From: Ignelater luminosus
Lineage: Eukaryota > Arthropoda > Insecta > Coleoptera > Elateridae
Assembly (NCBI GenBank): GCA_011009095.1
Contig: VTPC01008750.1
Coordinates: forward strand, 17,007 to 81,006
DNA: 64,000 nt
Direction of reading: 5' to 3'
The number at the start of each line of letters is the position of its first letter. Positions within the stretch are counted from its first letter, which is position 1. The notes under the pieces are model-generated. The model searched no databases. It worked only from the letters and a program-made list of their open reading frames with translations, and was not told where the DNA came from. The position numbers and the translations under genes were made by a program. Shown one piece after another: positions 11,555 through 22,186 of the stretch.

Positions 11555-13118
11555 ATGTTTGCATTTCACTAAATAATTTTAAAAATTCATGATCCAAATG
11601 CTGTTTTAGCGCAACATTCTATGCTACTAATTTTTAAGTATTATTCGATAAATCTTTAAAATTTCTGAAGTTTTTGCTAGAATATTTAAAATTAAAGATC
11701 TTGCAACAAATATCGATGTAAGTGTCACAATCAAGTGCAATAAATCCAAAAGGGTTATGGAAACTTTTTCAAAACGAAATAAGTTTAACAAATGCGTTTC
11801 CTTTATAAAGGCAATACAAGATAATATAAGTATGTAACACTTCCACAATTAACTTAACTCGCAGCGGCAGAAGAGTGCGTGCGCCTGCATTTTATGAGTG
11901 AAAGAAAGAGGACAGAAATAGGGTGTGGCAGTATAACCAAGCGCGGATGGTTAAGAGGACGCAATGTGTGTATGCGTTCATTACATTCAGCTTTTTTTGT
12001 TATTATTAAAATTTGTTCATTTTACTTTTATGATATTATTATTTGAGTTCCTTAAGCTCTATCTTGTGATGTGTTTGAAGGCGTTTATTAAATATTAAAA
12101 ATATAAAAATGTGTTGTGCTTTTCTTTGAATAAATATGAGAATCTTCCACTAACTAAACAACAGCAGAAACCACACAATAAGAATAAAAAAAAATAGGAA
12201 CATCCTACAAGTAGAAAAAAAATAAATATTACATTAAACGATTTACTTACCTTTACTAACACTTCAACTATAATAATATAGCACAATTCACAAACAAACA
12301 TCAACAAACGCCATCACGCCATAATTGACCATCACACGTGTCACCACATCACCGTCATAATATGTAATCAGTGCGACGCGAATTATATCAATCAGTTCGA
12401 TTGATTAGTTTTTAAAAAGAAAAACCAAAGAAAATTTTATAAAATACAAAACTTTATTTCAAAGTAAACTTTATGTGCGAACAGTACAAAAGACAAGTAC
12501 AGAGTAAATTGCATGTTTTAATTTTCTATTACATTGCAGTTTTATCCTAATGAAATTGAATATTATCTAGAACGTTACTTATCTCGTCTTTCCCGGAAGA
12601 TTAGAATATTGAACTCGTTGCGTTGTTACATATGGTTACTCGCGCGAACTTGTGTTCCGCATGCACGGTGAACGTTCATCTGCTCGAAGAATAAATAATT
12701 TGAATGATGAACCGCTTTTTTTTATTCTGAATCATGTCGTATGATGAAGGTGCTTGATTACCTAACAACATTTACGTAAGTACTATAAAGTTAGAAGTTA
12801 GAACAGCAAAGAAAATTGCATAACCTCACCGTGTTACCAATCAAAAAACCTCCCCGTTTGTCGTTAGTATCGACTTACGTTTAAAATACCCTGCTCCACT
12901 ACATCCTCTTCCAGCTCATGTAACTCAGATGAGCAATCTGTAAATTTTATAAGTAACTAACTTTATTCCACTAGTGGATAAAATGTTAGTTAAAACATTT
13001 CATAAGTGTGGATAAAAATCCAATTATAAGTTGATTGTGGATAAACGTATATTATTTGTTACTAACTTAACATTACTAACAGTGTTGCCAAATATATTTT
13101 AATACACTACACTTTAGA
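11555..13118. other. No recognisable gene
   Basis: Mostly AT-rich sequence with a short GC-richer block at 11860-11990. The word gtggataaa recurs three times at about 12975-13043. Small open frames on the minus strand (11627-11848, 12095-12307) are hydrophobic or low in complexity and look like chance. Confidence 0.45.
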
Positions 13119-14935
13119 ATTGGGAAGCTGGAGAAGAGAAAAAGATAGTACTGCAAAAAGGTCACGTTATTCCTGATGGTATACTCTTTATAACAGTCAT
13201 AGATGATGGCAGTTAGAGTAAAAGGTCGTAAGGGCACGGTTATAGCGCTCCTGGTGGTGCTGTAAATGCTTCTTTGATAATCCCACTTCTATTTTCTTTT
13301 TCATATAAAAATGTCTAGGCTGTTACAATTGGTGCTGCCACAAAACAACCTCTGTTTTTGGGACTTTGTAACAAAATATGTACGAGTTTTATAAATCAAA
13401 AGGAGAAGAACTAAGACAGCACAAATGTTCCCTAAATTATGCGGGACCGTCAACCGCAATGGAAAGAAGGATTTTGCTCAAGTACAAAACAACATGGTCC
13501 CATGTGCAAATATTTTATTGATATAAATATTATATAATACTAACAGTATACATTTTCTATCTTATAGACAGATTGCAATGCAGTAGATGGCGATTCTTCC
13601 GTGCAATCAGAAATACACGAAAAAGTATAATACGGTAGAAGTGTCATTAAAATCGAATTTGCAAATCATATAACACGACATATTAATGACAAGTTACATA
13701 AACTTGCCAAAAATACTGCTTATCCAATTAGTGGAAGACGTCTTTTGACTCAAACCACTGGAGGCGTTAGCAGAATAGAACGATTAGTAAAAGGTATCAG
13801 AATAGCAATAAAAGAATCTTGCAAAATTGAACAAGATTCCGCAGAGAAATTATGCGTTAGCGTCAAAAATGGATCGCATCATTTTGTTGGAAGACATACC
13901 AACTGTTGGTAAGACTTAACAACGAATTTTTTCAAACATTTGTATTTGTGTCCGTTTGTAATTTGTGCAGTGATTTGTTAAAAAAAAGAGATTCGGAAAA
14001 GGAAGATCTGATATCTCGTTTCGAAGAAACAAAGCTATTATACGAAATAAAAAAGATTCTAGATATAATAGTTCGAAAGGCGGGTCGTGTTGCCTTCAAT
14101 GAAACGACAAATCAAACGGAAAAGTATGTAATAAATGTTTGTCAAGTAGTTGTGTTGCTAAACTGCAAAAATGTTTTACCAAATTAATGAGTTTGATTGC
14201 GAAGTTTATTGGCGAGAAAAGAATAAACTTCAGTAACGTGCATTATACACAACAGAGGCTTTTAAAGCAGCATTAGCTCATATTTCTGGTCCAAGTTGAC
14301 ACTTGAGTCCTTGGAGTAAACGTTATAAGACACGACAACCAGGTCATTATTTTTCGAAGGTTATGCGACGTCGTTCTAGTATATCTTCAAAACAAAAACT
14401 AAAATTTGCAAATGAGCCACATACAAAAAAAAGAAGATTAACAACTGTGGCCCAGATAAACCAGCTGAACCAGATATGTCTGCAGAGGAGTTGGAAAAAG
14501 AATGTCAGTTATATTTGGAAAAGCTGAAATGTTGAGTGTCGAACCCTAAAGATCGTGATCATATCCAACAAATGACACGTGACCCAACATGGAAGCGCAG
14601 ACTGGCGTGAACTACGGAAAACAACGCTTACGGTTTCCAATTTCGGAGAAATCATTAAACGTAGACCGTCAACTCATTGCCTCAATTTGGTAAAAAGATT
14701 TCTTTATCATAAGGTATAGGCAGTTGTCTGGCTGAACACATGAAGAGGATGCAGGTCAATTGTATATTCGAACAATGTCTAAACAGTACAATGCTGATGA
14801 TATATGCAAGTACACCAGTGTGGATTGTTTACTGATCTCGGTGCTACACCAGATAGATTATTAGAAAACGAAGCTATTATTGAAATTAAATGACTCCCTT
14901 CTCTAATAGAAGTTGTAAAGGACGTACCACTGGAC
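13119..14935 (+). pseudogene. Mutator-like transposase with YqaJ domain, copy 2 (with introns)
   Basis: The copy begins NWEAGEEKKIVLQKG and reads VIPDGILFITVIDDGS followed by TAG at 13214-13216, at the conserved Trp position. A 57-nt GT-AG intron at 13262-13318 splits the YSAPGGA / AVTIGAATKQ junction. Another, 62 nt, at 13909-13970 splits the HTNC / DLLKKRD junction. Between them, DGDSSVQSEIHEKV and KIEFANHITRHI are clear. Downstream, MSLIAKFIGEKRIN and a YqaJ nuclease remnant with GLFTDLGATPDRLLENEAII and IEIK (the D..E.K motif) reach about 14935. Many stops and frameshifts; non-functional. It retains more of the YqaJ domain than copies 1 and 3. Confidence 0.72.
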
Positions 14936-15398
14936 AAGGATCAGACGGAGGGGGGGGGGGGTTGCAGCAAGCTTAGCCGCTTGAGTGCATAAGCCAGAGG
15001 TGCGCAACAGTCACTAGTAGCAACCCTTCCCAGTGTGCGGTCGCCTTTTACTTTCATTTACATTTTGTGTATGTGTTTCTTATATTTTTCGGTGGTCTCG
15101 ACTCACTATTTCGTGTACATACAATATTTTATTGTTGTACAATTTCTAATAACAATTTCTTATATAAACAATCTTTTATTGTTTTACACTAGCGCTCAAC
15201 TTGTGGCCGACAAAGAAATAAAGAACTGTCACAACAAAAGTGTAATTAACAAGCTCGTGAAGAAATGAAAAGCGCTATTGTTCTATAAAAACCTTAAATA
15301 TTTTTCAAGTAGGTCCGAAAAGTTTACAGTGAAAAAGAAGCGTTGGCATTTCCCGCTCGACGCTGTAACTTTGCAAAGTTGGAAAGAAAATCGTTATA
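14936..15398. other. Spacer with a 12-G run; no recognisable gene
   Basis: A run of 12 G lies at 14950-14961, just after the Mutator-like relic. A 77-codon hydrophobic ORF (15035-15268) is Tyr/Phe/Leu-rich with no motif and is probably a chance frame in T-rich sequence. The segment from about 15280 may be leader of the gypsy relic that follows. No long terminal repeat could be paired by eye. Confidence 0.4.
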
Positions 15399-16792
15399 TG
15401 AACAACATTAGAAGAAGTAAGAGGTTGAACCGAAATACCGCGTCGGCAAACAAAACAGATCAAAGTATGGCTGTCGTCCAGATGTCGAGTAAACAACTGC
15501 AACAACTACTAGCTGAAATTCAAGCCAAATAGAGAAGGTCAGGGAAGAATTTACGATGAAAGCTCGAAGTTCCACGCCTGCCACATCCATTAGTCCGGCA
15601 CCGAAGAATGGAAGTTTTGTAAATTGCACGTCCCGTTTTTCTGGAAGGACGAACGAAGATGTAAATAGTTTTATTGATGCTGTAAAAACATACAAAGATT
15701 GCGCTTTAGTGTCAAATGAGTATATCATGAGGATTTCCAATGCTATTAACCGGCCCAGCAGCTACCTGGTGGTTAGGAATAAAAAACACCGTCGAAGAAT
15801 GGAAAAAAGCCGTCGACACCTTAAGGGCCGCATACGGACCATCAAAACCAGCGTCGCAAATATACCGTGAAATATTTTCACAACAGCAAGATGGAAACCC
15901 TTCCACGGATATTTTTGTTAGTAACGTGCGCGCGCAGTAAAGAATATAAGTATATATTAGTGGTAATCGATGCCTTCACTAAATTTGTGTGGTTATATGC
16001 AACAAAGGCCACCACAACACAGGAAACTATTAAGAAGCTAGAGGTACAAAGCGTCATAGTTGGAAATCCCAAAAGAATAATTTCTTATCACGACACTGCT
16101 TTCTTGTCTGTTTCCCAGTTTGCTGAGTAGTGCAGACAACGAGACATCAAGCACATCTTAATTACCACAGGTGTACCAAGAGGCAATGGACAAGTTGAAA
16201 GAATCAATCAGATAATTATACCCGCGCTGACAAAGTTATCAATCGACAAACCTGAAAATTGGTATAAGTATATCGACAAGCTACAAACCTTCTTGAACAA
16301 CACCTAGAAGCATAGATAAGACTCTATTTGAAGTGATGGTGGACATTAAGATGCGAACACCTCAAGAAACTCGTATCCAAGAAATAATAGAAGAAGAATA
16401 GGTTCACCTGTTTGAAGAAGGAAGAGAAGAATTAAGGAGAAAAGCTAAGATGTTCATCTCAAAAGTACAAAAAGAAAATAAAGCCACCTTCAACAGAAGA
16501 CGTAAGCCCGCAAGAAGATACAAAATTGGTTACTGGGTTGCAATCAAATGCTCTTAATTCGCTACCAAGGCCGGAATTCGATCAAAGTTCCTCGGACCGT
16601 ATGAAGTGATGAAAAGGTCCGGATTGGATCTTTACATAGTCAACAAACGAGGCAACGGGGAAGGTTCAAACAAAACCACATCCTTTGCTGATCAGATGAA
16701 GCAATGGTATCCGCACGAGACCGATCCCGATAAAACATCATCCGATCTTGATGGAACATCGTCCGAGACGTCCGATAATCAGGATGACTGAG
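15399..16792 (+). pseudogene. Ty3/gypsy retrotransposon relic: gag joined directly to integrase
   Basis: Gag begins near MNNIRRSKRLNRNT (15399). After frame changes it reads SRFSGRTNEDVNSFIDAVKT (15556 frame) and LLTGPAATWWLGIKNTV then YGPSKPASQIYREIFSQQ (15740 frame, to 15940). Within a few codons the sequence switches to integrase: EYKYILVVIDAFTKFVWLYA, then PRGNGQVERINQ with a catalytic-core Glu, and finally KFLGPYEVMKR and FADQMKQWYP, the conserved C-terminal tail. Protease, RT and RNase H are missing, so about 2 to 3 kb has been deleted. Several stops lie in the integrase. The element is dead and no LTR could be paired. Confidence 0.78.
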
Positions 16793-17770
16793 ATGTAGGA
16801 TGGACCCCACTCCCGGCAATCGAGTAGTCATCAGTCAGTCGAAAGGAAGTCGTCGATGAAGCAGAAGAAAGCAACGGGCAGAATTTTTCATTCAGTTCGT
16901 TGGAAGAATATAATTCGTAAGTAGAACATCGATTCGTGCCAAAATTCTGTCGGTAATGCATATCGTTTTTCACATGCATCTATTAAGTCTATATTGCGTG
17001 TGGCTTCTTGTTACAGCACCGTAGTATCATAGTTAAATTACACGCTGTGTGTAACGCCAAACGCGTTTCGGATTATAACTTACGCACATTTAGCGTTACA
17101 CATAACACATAGCACGTATGAAGTTGAAGTTAAAAGTATGGCAAAAAGGGTTAGAAAAACTATTGCTATCTTTTAGGAGCATCAAATGTACGCATTTACG
17201 AATTCTACGACTTTGAAAGACCACTAAAATCTTACTAAAACTACACATTCAGTACAGCTCACAGAATAGAAGATTTATTTCTAGAGGATTTTTATTTTAC
17301 AATTATTGTTTCACTTTTTGTAAATCATACGCAAAGTAGACCTAACAGATATATCGTTTTTCGCCCAGGGTTACTCTATGTTCTTGGCAGTTTTAGTGCA
17401 AGTGAGTTCTGGCTCCTTATTTGCTACCATACCACTCGGTAAATGCTAATATTAAAAAGTGTTTTAGCTTGAGTAGTGATAGAAAATAATCATCGATTTG
17501 GTACGTTAATCCACCACAGTGAAACTTATAGAATTTAGTGATGTAAATGAGAACTTTCTATTTTCATGAGATTTATTGACTGTTTTAGAATTAACTGTAT
17601 GGAATTACACATAGAATAACCGAAGATAAACAACGATCTCGTAGTTATAGGATTGTTAATGTTCATTATATAACTACTAATGCAATGAAGCTACAAATCA
17701 TAATAAACATTGTACCCGGGGCCGTCTTGAGTATTTCCAAGAAAAGCGGAACGGGTTAATTAGTAGTTTC
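16793..17770. other. No recognisable gene; one short inverted repeat
   Basis: No protein similarity was seen. A 10-bp inverted repeat (tgtgtaacgc at 17048-17057 and gcgttacaca at 17093-17102) with a 35-nt spacer stands out, but is short enough to be chance. Part of 16800-17000 could be the 3' end of the preceding gypsy relic. Confidence 0.4.
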
Positions 17771-19200
17771 GTGTATAAATTCAATGCTTACGACAAAGAG
17801 ATGGTTTTGGAAACTCAGCCAACGACTCGTTCTAAAAAGAGTAAGTTGAATTATGCAGCAGTATGGGGAACGTCAGCAGCCGGAAGGTCTTATGCCTATT
17901 TAGAAAAATTAAGTGTTTTGGATGTACCAGATCTATCAAGAAAATGTTCTTTAAGCACCAAAGAGAGTTGGCTCAGTAAGTACTATATTTCTAACATTAA
18001 ATTAATGTCTATTAGGCACATAGGAACATCATAATATATTTTTAAAGATGTGGAAATATTCACTGTGGGAAGTTATGGAACTAGCAGGTAAAGAAGAACT
18101 TGAAATTGCTAAAGCCAGTGCTGATACAGATGCCGATGGAACACCCTACATCACTGTTTTTCTTGATAGAGGATGATCGAAAAGATCATATGGACACAGT
18201 TATACAGGCGTTGTAAGTCATACTCGAATTTGCTACTACGTAATATTCTTATAGCAGCAAATCAAGACTTAGCTAGTGATGACTGTAAAAGGAAGTTGGC
18301 ATGATCTCACTAAATCGAATAAATTAACAAAATAGTTTTTTATTCTTAATATTCCAATTTGTCCAGCACTCTACATTAGTGTTTCATTTTTGCCTATGCG
18401 TTAACAAAACTATTTTTTCTTCATATTTCAGGCTTTAATTATAGGAAAGAATACAGGAAAATTATTATACTTGGACGTCAGAAATAAATACTGCAGTATT
18501 TGTTCGCTGTTTCAAAAACTGGACCGGTTCTTCAAGTGCGATGGAGTAAGACATTATAGTCGAAGAACAGTGTAGCGTTTTTATTCTCCCAGCTCAATGA
18601 CTGGACCATTTATTGCTTACGGAGATTCTTCTGTATATAATAAAATAAAGCAAAATGTGCCTTATGATTTACAGGTACCATTAGCAGATTTGTTTTATAT
18701 ATAAATTTAATCTTTTAGGTTAAAAGAATTGCATATACAAATCATGTTGTGAAGAACTGCAGTACGTAGCTGTACAATATAGAAAATGACACGAAAAGTA
18801 TTTCCTTAGCCGCACGAAAGATGTTTACAAAAGACACCATTGGAAATCTTGTTAAATATGTCCAAGGTGCAATATACGCAAATGCATATGGAGATATAAA
18901 TAGATTAAAAGAAGATATAAGGAACACGGTTAATCATGTTTTCGAAAATCATGTTAACTGCTAAGAAGATATTTGCGATCGTGCTGGAAAGACCGTAGAC
19001 GACAGAACCCCAGAATTAACAAAAGTAGATCTGTTCTATGGCAAGTAAACAAATAACAGAGCGGAGTTATAATATGATCCTATTAGCTCACGTTAATATG
19101 GGCAAAAGGTTAAATTTAGTTCAGAGAAATAGCTTTTAAATACGCTCTTTTTTAAGCGGATTAAAATACTACGAAGGCCATCTATGGTATTATAAACCGT
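17771..19200 (+). pseudogene. Mutator-like transposase with introns, copy 3
   Basis: The copy starts YAAVWGTSAAGRSYAYLEKL and LDVPDLSRKC. An intron probably lies at about 17976-18050. ELAGKEELEIAKA and GTPYITVFLDRG follow, then TGA (18174-18176) at the conserved Trp, and SKRSYGHSYTGV. A GT-AG intron at 18213-18431 leads into ALIIGKNTGKLLYLDVRNKYC, at the same position as an intron in copy 2. A short intron (18675-18718) splits the NVPYDLQ / VKRIAYTNHVVKN junction. After NHVFENHVNC the frame breaks, with only MGKRLNLVQRNS recognisable near 19110. The YqaJ domain is lost. Non-functional. Confidence 0.68.
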
Positions 19201-19560
19201 AGAAAACATTTTTTGATAAAAGCGCGGGTAAAAATCTAAAACTATTGTAACGAAGTTATTTTGACTCTAATAAATTAAAAGACTGTTTATAGAAGAATTA
19301 TAATTTGTTTGTAGATTTATCCGTACATTGTATACACCGGCGTGTTTATCCGGCTTTCCCCAGGTGGTGCCGCATGATAACGCTAGCAAATATTTATTAT
19401 GGTATAATTCGAATACTAATATTTAAGTTATAAAATGAATTAGAAATTGAATTTTCGTATCAGTATTAGAGACCGCTAATACTTTTAAATTTTATGAAGT
19501 TCTAATAGAAATTGTTTAATTGAAATTAATCATTTACCGATCGAATTATAAATTGTAATT
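19201..19560. other. No recognisable gene
   Basis: AT-rich sequence between Mutator-like copy 3 and the beginning of the GC-richer region that precedes the LINE. No motifs or repeats stood out. Confidence 0.4.
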
Positions 19561-20703
19561 ATACTATTTTGAATCGCTTCATTAGCGGAGCGAACCGAGC
19601 ATTTATCCCCTCAATTAGGCCGTTTTGCCCACGCGAGGGCATCCCCACTACAAGCGTGGGGAGAACGAGCGGGTATAAATACAAACGCCCGACCGCAGTG
19701 AGGGCCCCTCTTGCAGCTTCAACCCTCGTCTATCGAACACTCGCTTCAGCAGCAGCAGCAAGTCAACTTAACGGTTTGTAAACCCTACAGCCTCCAACAT
19801 CGTTTTTTGCGTGCAATCAGTCGTCCCTGTCTGTCTTTGCCACCGACGCACTCGTACAATCGTTATTATTATCTAAATTCATTAATTTAATAATTACTAA
19901 ACCGGTACATATCCTAAATTTACTTTTATCAACGTAACAGCCGACCTCGCGTAAGCTTCTCGAACCTTCGATCCTCCATAGGCCGGGTATTAAACCAGGC
20001 CCGCGCGACCGCTTATACATCTGAACCAGCTAATTCAGCATATCAACCGCTAAACACCTTCATCACCATCTAATCACCTAATCTGTCCACCGACATTATC
20101 TCTAAATTCGCTTAATAATTCAATTAACCCATTCTCTATTATCACCACGTGGCATTCGACCACGTTTTACCTTTCACGGTTGCGTAGTCCCCCCTCTCCA
20201 CGCACCGGACACTCAGTATCGATCCGGGCTTAGACTACGTGCTCGCCCCACTCCTTTACCAACGGTCACACTTATTGATCGGCCAACTTGGACCCCCTTC
20301 CACATTATCGATCCGCTTCAAACTACACAAACACTGCTCATTCACCACATTAATTATTACATTCAATACATTTAAAATACCGTATTAACCAAATCAATCC
20401 AAATAAACCGAATTCCCCCTATTTAAACTACCACATCCCAACCTTCCAAATCTCTTTATCGTTCAGCACGTACAAAGACCTAATGACTGCCCAATCATTT
20501 CCTACTCTAATTTCCTACCAGCTATACCTAAAGCTAAAACCAAAAACCCCCGGCACGCCGGGAAGGACCCCCCTGGCTCCCCCCAAGACCTCCACGACCC
20601 GAAACCCCAATTCAGACCCTCATCCTTTCGCTCCCAGCATTCTCCCACTCAACGCTCACCTCCCTCACGCACTAGCTCTCGAGCTAACTCCCGAGCCTCG
20701 CTG

Positions 20704-22143
20704 ATGTCAGCAACCTCAGATCCCGACGCTATCCCCTATCCCACTAACCCGCAGCCCCCCTCTCCGACGATCCAACCGGAATATCTCCTTCCCCTCCCCA
20801 CTCCCCCCCGAACGTACGCCTCAGTAGCCTCATCCGCACCCTACTATCCCATCTACACCAACTCCCAGCCAGTTTACCAGTCGCCCCAACCTACCTACTT
20901 CCAGCAACCCCAAGGAATGCCCATCAACTACTCCACCGCCGCCAACACACTCGTCCATCCATACCCACAAGTATACTCAGTCCCCCAATCGGACTGCCCA
21001 GAGGTCTCCTTTATCCTCAACACGGCCCACCAACTTTCCCAAAGCCAAACTCTCCCCCAAAACTCGGCATTTGCCCAAATCCCACACGCCCCTTCTACCT
21101 CTCACTTTTCCACCCCCCACCGCCACCAGACCCAAACGTTCAACCACAATCATCATCCCCCCCAAGTACGCACCACTTCCTCTCACCAACACATGACCCA
21201 GAATGGACCACAGTCACCAAAAAACGCCGTACCGCAAACCCCAACTCCCCCCTTCCCCAACCCTCCTCAAACACCCGCGCATACTTCCTCTCTGGCATCC
21301 CCCAAGCCTACCACTCTAACAAGGCGCTTCATTCCCTCCTTAAACAAATCCCCGGCCTCCAAATATCCGAAATTTCCACCCTTCGCAACCACTCTCCAAA
21401 AATCCTAAGCCCACAAAGCAACATGCAAGACAAACTTTCAACCTTAGGCCACCTCATAGGTGAGCCTATCCATGTCACCCTCCGCTTCCCCCCCCCCCCA
21501 CACCCCAACCCCCCCCCCCTCCCAGATCACCCACCTTCTCCTGCGTTATCCGCAACGTTGGCCATGACATCACCATCGAAGATGTCACCTCCGCCCTCCA
21601 GGAACAAAACATCCAATTCACCCGGGTCTGGTGCATCAAGTCCAAGGCTCTTGCGTGTGCTCACCACATGCAAGAAGTCACTCGACGCGCTCCTGAGCCA
21701 GGGGCTTGTCATGTTCCACCACCACTATTCCACGGAACCCTCCAACCCCCCTAATCACCAACCCGCTCACCTCAGACTGCCCTGACAAACGCCCCACCTG
21801 TGGAGTGTGCGGCGCGTCGCACCCCACCTCCTCCTGTAAAACAGCCACCACCCCAAAATGCGCCAACTGCAACGGCGATCATGTCGCCTTCTCCCTTAAA
21901 TGCCCCAAACGCCCTACAGCTCCAGACAAAGCCACGGCGCCCCTCCGCCCCGCAGACACACCTGACCCAGAGTCCCGCCTCCGCACTTTCCTTAGCTTCA
22001 TTTCCCACACCCTCTTAAACATCTTCCCCCAGGACCGCGACAGAATTCAAGGAATCCTGTCCCACCAAATCCAATCCCACTACCAACTGCGCATGATCCC
22101 CAGCTACTCCGGAAATCTCCTTCATTTCACCTTCTCCCACTAA
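20704..22143 (+). pseudogene. LINE ORF1 (gag-like, Pro-rich, CCHC knuckles), frameshifted
   Basis: The ATG at 20704 opens a Pro/Ser/Thr/Gln-rich N-terminal region of about 160 residues. Near 21190 the frame shifts to one reading EWTTVTKKRRTAN and RAYFLSGIPQAYHSNKALHS, then MQDKLSTLGHLIGEP (21423). Further shifts occur in C tracts near 21480-21640. The SCVIRNVGHDITIEDVTSAL and KKSLDALLSQGLVMFHHHY segments are the RRM-like PRE_C2HC region of Jockey gag proteins. The C-terminal frame (21706-22143) has two zinc knuckles: CGVCGASHPTSSC (CX2CX4HX4C) and CANCNGDHVAFSLKC (CX2CX4HX5C). ORF1p binds element RNA. At least three frameshifts. Confidence 0.75.
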
Positions 22144-22186
22144 GCTACAACCCGCAACCTTCCCCTCCCCCCTTTTCGACACTGCC

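Noticed and set aside
12095..12307. 70-codon hydrophobic minus-strand ORF
   Set aside because: It is rich in Phe, Leu, Cys and Val from A/T-rich sequence and has no motif, so it is probably a chance frame rather than a membrane protein.
15035..15268. 77-codon ORF that looks like membrane-spanning segments
   Set aside because: The apparent hydrophobicity comes from T-rich sequence; there are no homologous blocks and it precedes a gag relic.
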